64,000 nt of DNA from Macrobrachium rosenbergii (Eukaryota; Arthropoda; Malacostraca; Decapoda; Palaemonidae): positions 22,270,861 through 22,334,860 of the forward strand of contig NC_089792.1 of the NCBI RefSeq assembly GCF_040412425.1. Reading direction: 5' to 3'. How positions within the stretch are numbered: position 1 is the first letter of the stretch; every line of letters begins with the position of its first letter. Shown here in pieces: positions 1 to 11,497 of this stretch. Below the pieces are notes generated by a model. The model saw only the letters and a list, made by a program, of their open reading frames with translations. It did not search any database and was not told the DNA's origin. Position numbers and translations under genes: made by a program.

Positions 1-253
1 ATGTAATCACTAATAACTGTAGTAAAGCTGAATATTAGTCACGCAATGTAAAAACATTTTTAACGGAAATTCAGTGGCCATTTCTTTTCTGGAAGACGAA
101 ATCACACAAAGTGAATTGAATGTTATTTTAATTTGAAGATCCTATAAGTCTAGGTAGGGTCATTGCACGTCTGCGACTTCCCTTAAAAGAAATTGAAGGT
201 TATATACGTTTTTGAATGATGTCAGTCGAAATGGAAATGAAAATAGCTAAATA

Positions 254-255
<2 letters not shown>

Positions 256-317
<62 letters not shown>
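256..317. repeat. (AG)n microsatellite
   Basis: Uninterrupted AG dinucleotide run. A second pure run follows about 70 bp downstream, and the two are separated by unique sequence, so this is a paired array. Confidence 0.97.
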
Positions 318-320
<3 letters not shown>

Positions 321-386
321 GCTGCGAGGCATCTTTTAATTACTGGCTGTTGTTTTGAAATTGTACTGAGTTTCCTCTAAATGAAT

Positions 387-455
<69 letters not shown>
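387..455. repeat. (AG)n microsatellite
   Basis: Second pure AG run in the same orientation as the array just upstream. Confidence 0.97.
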
Positions 456-456
<1 letters not shown>

Positions 457-1335
457 CACTGCATATGAAAGTAAGAGCGCCAAGTAACTGAAAAAAAAAT
501 CCTACACCGCTTTTTGCAAGTTGCTAATCGAACATCACTTAGCCTATTTATTTTTCCATCCTGACTCAGTCATAGCGGACTTTCGACGAGACTTTGAATC
601 TTTTTGCCGTGTTGTCAACATAAAGACACCTAACCTGCACCCTGTGTCTGTTTTCAGCCATGAAGTACGCATGTATACATCTGAGTAAGTGTACATGTGC
701 GGTGGTAGAATAAATTAAATCTCTGCCGGAGGTCGAACGAGATGCTGCTTACCGAAGGAATCCTTCTAATATTGAATTAAAAACGGGAATGAGAATCAAC
801 CCTTTCCCATGGGGAGCAATTTATATCTAAATGGAGTTAAGAAGCTATTAACTTCGATCGGAGGTTGAAGGCACCGTTCCCTTGGGAAATTGCCTGAAAT
901 TTGCTTTTGCGAGGAGCTGTTTTCCCCGGAAGAGCCGCGATTTCTCAGACTTGTGAAATTTTTGAAGTTAATTCATCAGCTTTTGGCACCAATTATGGAA
1001 AAAGAGGTCGGCGTCTGTTGTTACACATTAAATGATTAGATCAGTTGTATTAGATAAAATCACGTGAATTTAGATTTCTTCAGAGGAGAATTAGAAGTAT
1101 GTTCTCACGTACATACTATCTACGCAAAATATTTATACCAACGAATATTATATAACCATAATATTCCTTAGCAAGCATGGTCCTATAACCCTCTTCAAAA
1201 TAAACCTATACAATCCATGCTGTTATATGCGTCACCTAATAATGCCCCACCTGTAAATCAGTCATAATGTCACTGGTTTAAATGTTCGTATGCGGAACGG
1301 CCTATAAAAGGTGACAGAAATCTAACTAAAATCGG
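456..1335. other. No gene or repeat recognised
   Basis: AT-rich sequence with stops in all frames and no family I recognise. A TATAAAAG string near 1304 has no supporting initiator or downstream frame. Confidence 0.6.
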
Positions 1336-1997
1336 AATCAGATAAAATTCTTTAGCTTGGAACTGAAGACGTGATTAAAATTCTTTAGCTTGGAACTGAA
1401 GACGATTAAAATTCTTTAGCTTGGAATTGAAGACGTGATTAAAATTCTTTAGTTTGGAACTGAAGACGAAGATTAAAATTCTTTAGCTTGGAACTGAAGA
1501 CGTGATTAAAATTCTTTAGCTTGGAACTGAAGACGTGATTAAAATTCTTTAGTTTGGAACTGAAGACGTGATTAAAATTCTTTAGCTTGGAACTGAAGAC
1601 GTGATTAAAATTCTTTAGCTTGGAACTGAAGACGTGATTAAAATTCTTTAGCTTGGAACTGAAGACGTGATTAAAACCTTTAGCTTGGAACTGAAGACGT
1701 GATTGAAATTCTTTCTTGGAACTGAAGACGTGATTAAAATTCTTTAGCTTGGAACTGAAGACGTGATTAAAATTCTTTAGCTTGGAACTGAAGACGTGAT
1801 TAAAATTCTTTAGCTTGGAACTGAAGACGTGATTAAAATTCTTTGGTTTGGAACTGAAGACGTTATTAAAATTCTTTGGTTTGGAACTGAAGACGTGATT
1901 AAAATTCTTTAGCTTGGAACTGAAGACGTGATTAAAATTCTTTAGTTTGGAACTGAAGACGTTATTAAAATTCTTTGGTTTGGAACTGAAGACGTGA
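1336..1997. repeat. 33-bp minisatellite, about 20 copies
   Basis: Head-to-tail copies of a 33-bp unit; each carries ATTCTTTAGCTTGGAACTG followed by AAGACGTGATTAAA. Copies differ by T/C and A/G changes in the TTTAG(C/T)TTGG stretch and a few short indels (for example at 1401, 1672 and 1702). Because 33 is a multiple of three, the minus strand stays open as an 11-residue repeat with core FNHVFSSKLKN. The frame runs into a neighbouring interspersed element and looks fortuitous. The repeats are contiguous with no spacers, so this is not a CRISPR-like array. Confidence 0.95.
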
Positions 1998-2033
1998 TTG
2001 AAGAAGTAACAGGAAGCGGCGAAGTTCACGCGA

Positions 2034-2247
2034 AGGTCCCCTGTAGGAGGGTAGTGCCGTTTCATTCCTGTTACTGTACCTCCGTTCATATGCTTTCTTT
2101 TTTTTCCCCACCTTCTCCTAACAAATGTTTCATTGTGCAATTGCGAGGTTTTCCTATTGTTACACATTTAAAACCTCTTTATTCTCAATTTCCCTTTCAG
2201 AGCTGAATGGCCTTTGGCCAAGATTCTTTATTCCATTCCATTCCAGG
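2034..2247 (+). mobile_element. Element S copy 1 (SINE-like, internally deleted)
   Basis: Matches the other copies of element S in this window through TTTCATTCCTGTTACTGTAC, the CCTCTCCTAAC-like block, the TTGCGAGGTTTTCCT block and the terminal TGGCCTTTGGCC. It lacks about 95 bp between GTGCCG and TTTCATTCC, and the ACCTCATAGGTCCCAGTG block near the end. It directly abuts the 33-bp minisatellite. Confidence 0.8.
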
Positions 2248-2595
2248 CGAAAGTATGATATCTTATGGTACGAAGCAAGCATTTATGGAAATCTGTAATG
2301 ACCTGGAAAAAAAAAAAATGAAAAATTAGTCCTCGGAACCAAAATAAGTGTTGCTTGCTGACTTTGCCTCTCGGCTTATGAGATGAAAAGGTGCCTGCCT
2401 TGTCGGATGAGACGATTGCCTGGAATTAGTTGGTGCGAAAGATTTTTTCCTTTTTATGGAGAGTGTAAATTAGCAGGTGTTATTAAAGGTTTGGTAATCA
2501 TATTCCGCTCCTGTTTGCATGATTATATTGTATCCATCAAAGGTTTATCAAAAGTTCATTGTGAAGAGAGTGATATTTTTATGCCACGGTATGTT

Positions 2596-2634
<39 letters not shown>

Positions 2635-2905
2635 GTTCTTTGTCTTGGTTGCTAAGAGAAGAATCTTAAGACTCCTTTTGAGAAATGAGCATTAATAAGG
2701 ATTAATGACGATCTGTACCAGCTTCTTGAAAAATGAACTAATTAGCTTTCATGATTTTGGGAAGATATCCGTCAAAACATTAGCTGTGCACCGTCATCTG
2801 ACGAGGTAACTTTTTTCTGTCTACTTTTCTTTTTTTTATATTCCTTTGCTCATAAAGATAATCAACCTCGAAAACTTAGCGGAAAACAAAAACAGTATAA
2901 TTTTC
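2248..2905. other. Unassigned sequence with a (TC)n run
   Basis: Contains a pure (TC)n array at about 2599-2633. The short open frame at 2383-2598 has no family signature. Nothing else was recognised. Confidence 0.6.
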
Positions 2906-3212
2906 CCCCGGGTAGCGCCGTCAGTGCAATACATGCGGTGCAGTATAGGTATTGTTAACGGTTCTTTGCAGCGTGCCTTCGGCCCCTAGCTGCAACCCCT
3001 TTCATTCCTTTTACTGTACCTCCTTTCTTATTCTCTTTCTTCCATCTGACTTTCCTCAACCCTCTCCTAACAATTGATTTATAGTGCCACTGTGAGGTTT
3101 TCCTCCTGTCACGCCTTTCAAACCATTTTACGTGAATTTCCCTGTCAGCAGTGAATGACCTCATAGATCCCAGTGCTTAGCCTTTGGCCTAAATTCTATA
3201 TTCAGTTCAGTT
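2906..3212 (+). mobile_element. Element S copy 2 (near full length)
   Basis: Runs from CCCCCGGGTAGCGCCGTCAG to TTCTATATTCAGTTCAG. It contains the internal block CTGCAACCCCTTTCATTCC, the GAGGTTTTCCTCCTGT block and the conserved 3' block GAATGACCTCATAG followed by GCCTTTGGCC. Flanks TATAATTTTCCCC and TACATTTTTCCCC may be a decayed target-site duplication. The minus strand is open for 69 codons with an R-K-T-S-Q motif shared by other copies. Confidence 0.88.
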
Positions 3213-3790
3213 CTTACATTTTTCCCCTTTAATTTCCTTTTCTTAAGAAATTCTCATTCTTCGAATGTAGAAAAAACGTTACTTATGTGATAATATGCCA
3301 TGTAATATTAATTTTTTCCGTATTTGGGACGTAAATATATTATTAGATATATTGGTCTGATTTTATATTGATTTCACATATTTCCTGAAACAATTTTTGT
3401 TGAATCATTTGTCTTTGAAGAGCCATCATAAATACGATGATGGTGTTTGGCTTTTCTTGCAGATGACCGACGATAATGTTGTCGGGTAGAATTACGAAAA
3501 TGATACACGAGTTCGTATCGCTAAGGAAGACATTTGTTGTTACATCGTTTCCTTACATATTCCATGCATTTCAATGACTGGTGCTGTAATTAGTTATTAG
3601 TGATTAATGATTCCTCACGTTCAGCAGAATCCCTATTTTCACCTGGTGGCAGGAGAGTTAGAAATGAACCCATAAGGGAAATTACGATCGTTTATCGTGC
3701 AGATGCGTTGATGTAGATGCGCGTTATTTAGAAGTAAAACTACAGGAAAATAAAGGTCAGAATATCAGTACCAAGCGTTTTTGCGATACT
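3213..3790. other. No gene recognised
   Basis: AT-rich, short frames only, no repeat family identified. Confidence 0.5.
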
Positions 3791-3828
3791 GTGTATATAT
3801 ATACATATATATATACATATATATACCC

Positions 3829-3894
<66 letters not shown>

Positions 3895-3900
3895 GTGTGT
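3791..3900. repeat. (AT)n/(GTAT)n imperfect microsatellite
   Basis: TA-rich array with interspersed CATA and GTAT units ending in (GTAT)n and GTGTGT. Confidence 0.93.
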
Positions 3901-4551
3901 TTACGTTTGTGTATTAAGCATTTATGTAAAACCACACGGAATGAATGATTAATATAGACGAACATCTCATCACATCAATAAAACGATGAAAGCATCTTGC
4001 TTTGCGAAAAGCTCAAGAGTTTTATATGTCACTCAGACTTTATATTGTGCAGAAGATTGAAGCCGAATGATGCCATCGTAATTTTCTTTATTACTTCCTG
4101 TTTTTGTGTCGTAATCGAAGAGGTATAATGCATCGGAAATATAAAAAGGAATGCATTGTGAAGGAAATTTTTTCTTACCGTTTTATTTCAGTCAGTTTTC
4201 GTTCAATTTCCATGATGAATTTCTCGGTGAAATACTTTATTATTCATATTTCATCCCTCGAAGATTAATTCATAAAAATATATTTTCCAGGTAGGTATTT
4301 TACTGAATCATTCAACGTTGATAAAGCTTTTATTGTGCGAGTGTGTGTGTTACTTCATCCGCTGGGTCTGCTCCCCTTCTTTTTGTATGTACGTGTAAAG
4401 AAGTGTGCTGCACACTATAGAGCGCCAATCACTGGAGTGGCGATCTCCCTGCCGAGCTTGTGACCTCGGGCGGCCATATTGAAAGGTCTCGGTCCAGCTC
4501 ATAGTGCTATACTTTGTTACTATTAATTTTTTTAATATTTTTATTTTTATC
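3901..4551. other. No gene recognised
   Basis: Mostly AT-rich. A more GC-rich 90-bp patch at about 4415-4505 (GAGCGCCAATCACTGGAGTG and onward) stands out but matches no family I know. Confidence 0.5.
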
Positions 4552-4591
<40 letters not shown>

Positions 4592-4593
4592 TG
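4552..4593. repeat. (ATT)n microsatellite
   Basis: Pure trinucleotide run of about 14 units. Confidence 0.97.
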
Positions 4594-4740
4594 ACCCAAT
4601 TCCATGGAGAAAAATTACCTTACAAAAACAGGTTGGCCTAAGCACTCCAACCATTGTGGTCAAGGCCTAAGCATGTGCTCTTGGATCTAAGCAGTAGTTA
4701 GCATAAATGGTTCCCATAAATTACAGGACTCTCTTTGCAT

Positions 4741-5975
4741 ACAGTCACTAAACACTAACTAAACAGTAATGTACAATCACTGAACACTAATGTTCACAGT
4801 ACACGTAAACTCACTAAACACTCAACTTACTATACACTCACACTCACTAAACACACACACTTACTATACACTCGGTCACTAAACACTAACTAAACAGTAA
4901 TGTACAATCACTGAACACTAACGTTCACAATACACTTACACTCACTAAACACTCAACTTACTATACACTCACACTCACTAAACACACACACTTACTATAC
5001 ACTCACTCACTAAACACTCTCTCTTACTAAACACTCACACTCAATAACACTAAACACTCACTGAATACTCAAAACTCACTAGGCACTCTATATACTAAAA
5101 GCTCACTAAACACTCATAAAACACTAAACACTTATTGTATATACCCCAAACACTCAATAAACACTCACTTAACCCTAAATATTCATTAAACGCAAAACAC
5201 TTGCTAAGCCTTCACTAAGCACTCACTATACAAAAAACATTCTGTAAGTACTCAATATACACTAAACTCACTAAGCACTCGCTATACACTAAACACTCAC
5301 TAAACCCTAAACACTCATTAAACACTAAATCCTAAATGCTCATTAAATCCCTAAACACTCATTAAACACTAAACAGTCAATGAACATTCACTAATCACTC
5401 ATTAAACACTCACTAAACACTTACACACTAAACACTCACTAAACATTCACTAAATACTTACTAAACATTCACTAAACCGTAAGCATTCACTGAACACACA
5501 CTAAACATTCACTAAACCCTAAACCCTAAACATTCACAGAATACTTAAATAGTAAACATTCACTGAATACTTATACACTAAACATTCACTAAACACTAAC
5601 TTACACTAAACCTTCACTAAACCCTAAACACTTACACACTAAACATTCACTAAACCCTAAACATTCATTGAATACATACACACTAAACATTCACTAAAAA
5701 CTAACATTCACTAAACATTCACTGAATACTTACACACTAAACATTCATTAAACCCTAAACATTCACTGAATACTTCCACACTAAACATTCACTAAACCCT
5801 AGACATTCACCAAACATTTACGGAATACCTAAACACTAAACATTCACCAGCATTCGCAAAACATTCACTAAATTAAACAACATTCACCAAACACTTACTC
5901 ATAAACATTCACCAAACAGTTACTCACTAAACCTTAAACATTCCCAAAACACTTAATCATTAAATATTAACAGTA
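4741..5975. repeat. Degenerate CACTAAA minisatellite, about 1.2 kb
   Basis: Dense degenerate repetition of CACTAAACA and CATTCACTAAAC, with variants CTCACTAAACACTCA, CATTCACTGAATACTTA and CCCTAAACATT. The basic period is about 11-13 bp with local higher-order units: the stretch around 4745-4860 is largely repeated at 4866-4990. A few CCCTAAACCCTAAAC strings look telomere-like but do not match the arthropod TTAGG repeat. The complement strand is nearly G-poor, so the array is strongly strand-asymmetric. Confidence 0.95.
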
Positions 5976-6880
5976 AAAAAAAAAAAATTCACATTCACAC
6001 GAAGCCCTTGTTCAATTTACAGGTTACCAGACCTTTAAAGGTGGCTGCAAGGCTTTGCAGTGCCGCCCTGGTGGAAGACCACTGAACTACATAGTACTGG
6101 TATAGAGATCACAACTCCAAGTCTATACCTTACATGTTCCAAGTGGATCTTGTCTGGATCATTCTTGTTATTTCTGGGGTGTCAGTAGGGAATCTGGAAA
6201 TTCTGAAAGTTTCTTGGAATTCCAGAGGTTTCTGGGGCTTCAAGGCTTCAAGACAATCTGCAGGTTCTGTAGCCTTTGGATTTCTTGCACAATATTAAAG
6301 AACAGAGTTTTATGGAGAAGAAAGGCTTGAAGGTTTCTTTTGGGAAGCCCACGTTTTTGGAAATGAATAAGCCTACGTTCTGGAGATGAATTTTGGAGGC
6401 TTCTGGGGCTTCCGAAGGCTTCAAGACGATGTCTAGGCACTGAAGCCCTTGGAAACGCCAATTGGTTCTCCAGGAATGCTTCAGGAGGTGAAAACTGCTT
6501 CAAAGGATCCTGGAGTCGTGAACATGTCTTCAGGAGTCTTCTCTCGTCGTTGGGAGATAGCTACATATATCAGTAAGATGGAATACAATAAGATTATAGA
6601 AGATGACTCATTCAAGTAAAGAAACTGCTTATGTGTCAGAAAAAGAACTCTAAGTAATGGTTAACGCAAGGTTAAAATGATCAAAAACCTTCAGGAATTT
6701 CCTTGAAGGCATTTTGGAATCCTTCAGTCTCCAGCTCCTGGAAGAACGAGAGAAATGCCATTTGCGTATGGGTTGATCTGAAGTCTCCAGGACAAATCTC
6801 TGAGATGCTTCAAATTGTCTGGAAGCCTTCAGAGAGAACAAGTGTCATATTTGAAAAGCTGGGCAAGAGAAAGCAAAGAG
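5976..6880. repeat. Weakly repetitive region leading into the GC-rich satellite
   Basis: Within 6180-6540 the words TTCTGGGGCTTC and GGCTTCAAGAC recur about 170 bp apart (near 6230-6250 and 6398-6428), and CTTCAGGAG recurs after that. This looks like a heavily decayed tandem array. Short frames on both strands (for example 6240-6503 minus) are incidental. The rest is unassigned. Confidence 0.5.
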
Positions 6881-6884
6881 TATG

Positions 6885-8060
6885 GTGAAGGGAAGGGCCC
6901 GACCCAGAGGCTGCTTCCTTGGAGGAAGGCAGGTATCCTGCCAGGCTGGGGAAGCGGGCCTGGAGACGGCCCAAGCCCCTGAAGGATGGGCCCCAAAAAC
7001 CCTCAAGACTCTCCAGTCTTTTGAGGGCAGCTTTGAAGGGAAGGGTCTGACCCAGAGGCTGCTTCCTCGGAGGAAGGCAGGTATCCTGCCAGGCTGGGGA
7101 AGTGGACCTGGAGAGGGCCCAAGAACTTCAAGGATGAGGCCCAAAAGCCCCCAAGGCTCGCCAGTCTCTTGAGGGCAGCCTTGAAGGGAAGGGTCCGACC
7201 CAGAGGCTGCTTCCTCGGAGGAAGGCAGGTATCCTGCCAGGCTGGGGAAGCAGGCCTGGAGACGGCCCAAGCCCCTCAAGGATGGGCCCCAAAAACCCTC
7301 AAGGCTCTCCAGTCTTTTGAGGGCAGCTTTGAAGGGAAGGGTCTGACCCAGAGGCTGCTTCCTCGGAGGAAGGCAGGTATCCTGCCAGGCTGGGGAAGTG
7401 GACCTGGAGAGGGCCCAAGAACTTCAAGGATGAGGCTCAAAAGCCCCCAAGGCTCGCCAGTCTCTTGAGGGCAGCCTTGAAGGGAAGGGTCCGACCCAGA
7501 GGCTGCTTCCTCAGAGGAAGGCAGGTATCCTGCCAGGCTGGGGAAGCTGACCTGGAGAGGGTCCTAAAACCCCCAAGACTCGCCAGTCTCTTGAGGGCAG
7601 CCTTGAAGGGAAGGGGCCTAAGAACTTCAAGGATGAGGCCCAAACATCCTTGAGGCTTGCCATTCTCTTGAGGGCAGCCTTGAAGGAAAGGGTCCGACCC
7701 AGAGGGTGCTTCCTTGGAGGAAGTCAGGTATCCTGCCAGGCTGGGGAAGCGGGCCTGGAGAGGGCCCAAGAACTTCAAGGATGAGGCTCAAAAGCCCCCA
7801 AAGCTCGCCATTCTCTTAAGAGCAGCCTTGAAGGGAAGGGTCCGACCCAGAGGCTGCTTCCTTGGAGGAAGGCAGGTATCCTACCAGGCTGGGGAAGCAG
7901 ACCTGGATAGGGTCCTAAAACCCCCAAGACTCGCCAGTCTCTTGAGGGCAGCCTTGAAGGGAAGGGTCTAACCCAGAGGCTGCTTCCTCATAGGAAGGCA
8001 GGTATCCTTCCCTCCTGGAGAAGCGGGCCCAAGAACTTGAAGGATGAGGCCCAAAAGCCC
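6885..8060. repeat. GC-rich minisatellite, 148-bp monomer in a 296-bp dimer
   Basis: GACCCAGAGGCTGCTTCCTC recurs near 6900, 7047, 7195, 7343, 7491, 7693, 7840 and 7972, giving a period of about 148 bp. Alternate monomers share diagnostic variants (GATGGGCCCCAAAAACCCTC against GATGAGGCCCAAAAGCCCCC), giving a 296-bp dimer. Two successive frames at 6882-7172 and 7169-7468 therefore encode almost the same peptide. Later copies are truncated or spliced to one another. GC content is far above the flanks. Long frames on both strands reflect base composition, and I see no evidence of coding. Confidence 0.95.
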
Positions 8061-8284
8061 CCAAAGCCCGCCAGTCTTTTGATGGATTTTGACGGGCTGT
8101 TTGTTGATGCTGTTGCATCGTGTTCCGGGGTGTTGTGGTCTTCTGGGCCCATTCGAATGGGTGTGGGGTACTCTCCTGGACAACACCCATCCTCCAGCAG
8201 ATCCCATCGAAAAGACCCAGAAGATGGCAGCGCCTCTGGAGCGACACATAGCAGAGTCAACAGGAGGCCAGTCAGAATCCTTCA

Positions 8285-9220
8285 CAGTCCTGCATAACTT
8301 GGGGGGGTTGTTCCTCCTGCTTTGTTTCTTCTTTGTCTGAACCTCCTTTGCTTTTTCCTTCCACCTCCCATTTCAGCAGAGCGGTTCTTCATCTCTTGGG
8401 CCTCATCTCGAATGAACCCAATTTTCCCTCTTTCTTTGTTGAGATTTTCCTTCGATGAGACAATTTGCGGTTCCTTCTCAGCCAAGTCCCGTTGGAGCGA
8501 TTGAGTTCGATCATCCGGCTTCTGGACCTTTGACTGGATACCTAAATTATCCCTCTGGTCCTCTTTTCCAAGACTGTTGTCTTGCTCGAGGAACATGAAC
8601 TTCTAGGTGTGAGGCTTGCGGGCGTCCTTCCAGCTCTTTCCTCATCTTCTTTCTCTCCGCTTCATGGGCCTTCACCTTTTCCTTGAGATAGGCGATGTGG
8701 ACCTCATTCACATTTTTTCGTCTTCCAGTTCGAGTATTTTTTCTTTGTTCTTTTCAAGTTCTGTATCTGGGCGAACGAGGAAGTCCTTCAGTTGTTCGAT
8801 ATCCTTTTCTTTCTTAATCATGGCATCCTCCCATTCTTCATTTTTTCTTCTTTAGGCATTCGTTATTCGAGGAAAGGTCTATATTTTTGCTTTCAATTTT
8901 CCTTATCATTTCCTGAGCATCAACAGGAGCTTTTCAAGCTCTTCAACATAGGAGCACACTTTCCTTAACTCCTCCTCTAAATCCTCATTCTTTTGGATAT
9001 GAAATTCTTCCTTCCGAATGGTGTCATCAGCTTCTGTCTGGTTGTTGCAGTCCCTGAGAGCAGACTTAATCGTATTTGCCTTTCCATGTAGATGGCTAGT
9101 TAGTCCTCCAAAGACATTTTTAACAAAATCAAGTTCAAAGTTTTGAACCCCCTTTATAAACAATAATATGATCCAAAAAGATTCATAGCCAACAATTGCG
9201 CACAAACGTTTTTCAATTCT
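8285..9220 (-). pseudogene. Coiled-coil protein reading frame broken by single-base shifts
   Basis: The minus strand holds at least five consecutive Glu/Lys/Gln-rich segments in different frames that read as one continuous coiled-coil protein of roughly 300 residues. Segment 1 (9205-8906) ends with a KNEDLEEELRK helix. Segment 2 carries DAQEMIRKIESKN. Segment 3 (8845-8708) carries KNEEWEDAMIKKEKD. Segment 4 carries HIAYLKEKVKAHEAERKK. Segment 5 (8596-8285) carries QSLQRDLAEKEPQIV. Each switch is a net one-base shift. Three fall at A-homopolymers on the minus strand: an A4 run near 8935 and A6 runs at 8846-8841 and 8718-8713. The cause could be pseudogene decay or homopolymer errors in the assembly. 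There are no obvious introns over about 0.9 kb. Heptad spacing is clear, but I recognise no family, and the C-terminal side runs toward the GC-rich satellite. Confidence 0.65.
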
Positions 9221-9714
<494 letters not shown>

Positions 9715-9824
9715 TAATGTAAAAAGGTCATACAGCTGTATGCTTCTTAGTTGCAATCAAGGGGGTCATCTAGGAAAAGTCTTACATGCGGTATATCACA
9801 GTTTGTTATTTAGCAATGACACTA

Positions 9825-9888
9825 CATCATCAAGGCTAAACTGAGCTAAAAAGACATTTCTTTTTAGCTCAGTTTAGCCTTGATGATG
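9825..9888. repeat. Perfect 29-bp inverted repeat with 6-base loop
   Basis: Arm 1 at 9825-9853 (begins CATCATCAAGGCTAAAC) is the exact reverse complement of arm 2 at 9860-9888. The loop is ACATTT. Too long and perfect to be random. It could be a recent fold-back end of a mobile element or a cruciform-forming site. Confidence 0.95.
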
Positions 9889-9973
9889 CAAGGCGACGTT
9901 GTTGATGCCGTTGGCAATAATAGTGTGGTATGATATACGTATGCTTTTTCCTGGAAGCCCCTTTGATAGCAAT

Positions 9974-10232
<259 letters not shown>

Positions 10233-10254
10233 TAAATGGATGTATTTATGCATG

Positions 10255-10690
10255 TATGTGTGTGTTCCACATGCACTCTGAAATGCATTGAGTAATTTCC
10301 ACCAAACAAGGTACACATATGACTTACTGTCTCGAAAAGAGCACTGTTGGGGTAAGACATCATGGGCACCAAAGGAGGGGTGTGGAAAGGGGGTGACATG
10401 TAAAAATAACCGAAAATGACAGATATTAGTGTCTAATCCATAGTTTTTGAGGCTTGCTGAGATGAATAGTGACACTCCTGATGCCCTTTTAAGTCCAAGT
10501 ACAGCCTCGCTAGGGTGCGGGGGTGAGAAGGGGTGGGAAGGGGGTGGCATGTAAAAATAACCAAAAACGACAGATATTAGTGTCTAATCCATAGTTTTCA
10601 AGCTTGTTGAGATGAATAGTGACACTCCCAATGCCCTTAAAGTCCAGGTTCAGCCCTTCATTGGACAAGTACAAAATGAAAACGAACTTC
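10255..10690 (+). repeat. Interspersed repeat M, copy 1, with internal 151-bp duplication
   Basis: Starts after the (AT)n array with GTTCCACATGCACTCTGAAA. It contains CATGTAAAAATAACC twice, at about 10397 and 10548 (period 151 bp), each followed by GACAGATATTAGTGTC and AATAGTGACACTCC. A related but scrambled copy lies at 42.4-42.96 kb next to a Helitron helicase relic. No coding signal. Confidence 0.85.
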
Positions 10691-11212
10691 ATGTCTTAGA
10701 GTCCATAATGATAAAAAAGCTAGTTCCGTCGTTAAACTCGCAGAATTCCTCCATCCAATTGTAAATTACGTAATGGCCCATTGCACTTCATCTTTCGTTT
10801 CTCGGTCTCTGAAGGTTCTTTTGTTTTAGTTTCTCTTTGAAACAGCCACCAACAGCCCGCTGGGTGGGTGTTTTACTCAGTAGTGTTTTTGTTTTTTCTT
10901 TTAGCTGTATTAATTTTATTTTGACCTTTACTTTTTTACTGCTGGTTTTTACTAATTTTATTTTGTCTCACTTTAAATATATTGATGTAACCAGTGATGT
11001 CAAGATTATTTTACGTCTTTTTTTTTTTTTACATATTTTTTTTTTTTTACGTTCTTGAATTTTTTCCCTATATCTCTTTGTATTCTGCTGTGGTTTTTTG
11101 AAATTTCACCATTCTGCTATATTTTAATTTTACTGGGGATGTTAATGTAATAAATCTATTTTTTGTCGAAATATTCTAAGAGTTATTACGAGTAATATGG
11201 TGTTCACATTTT
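10691..11212. other. T-rich unassigned stretch
   Basis: Pyrimidine-rich, with several poly-T runs near 11010-11050. The frame at 10837-11058 is Phe/Leu-rich because of composition. It may be the body of the element whose conserved end lies just downstream. Confidence 0.5.
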
Positions 11213-11448
<236 letters not shown>

Positions 11449-11497
11449 GAAATTTTTATCTCACCGTAATTAATATACAATCAAGAAGCTACAAGTG

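Noticed and set aside
1336..1997. CRISPR-like array
   Set aside because: Repeats are contiguous with no spacers, and the sequence is eukaryotic.
1439..2167. 242-codon minus frame as a repeat protein gene
   Set aside because: Composed of a 33-bp minisatellite plus a piece of element S. Unit copies with indels exist, and no promoter or splice context is seen.
4741..5975. Telomere
   Set aside because: Arthropod telomere repeats are TTAGG. The array is degenerate, interstitial and built on CACTAAACA.
6845..7778. Overlapping Gly/Pro/Arg-rich frames on both strands of the GC-rich satellite
   Set aside because: Present on both strands simultaneously and shifted between copies; an effect of composition and periodicity.
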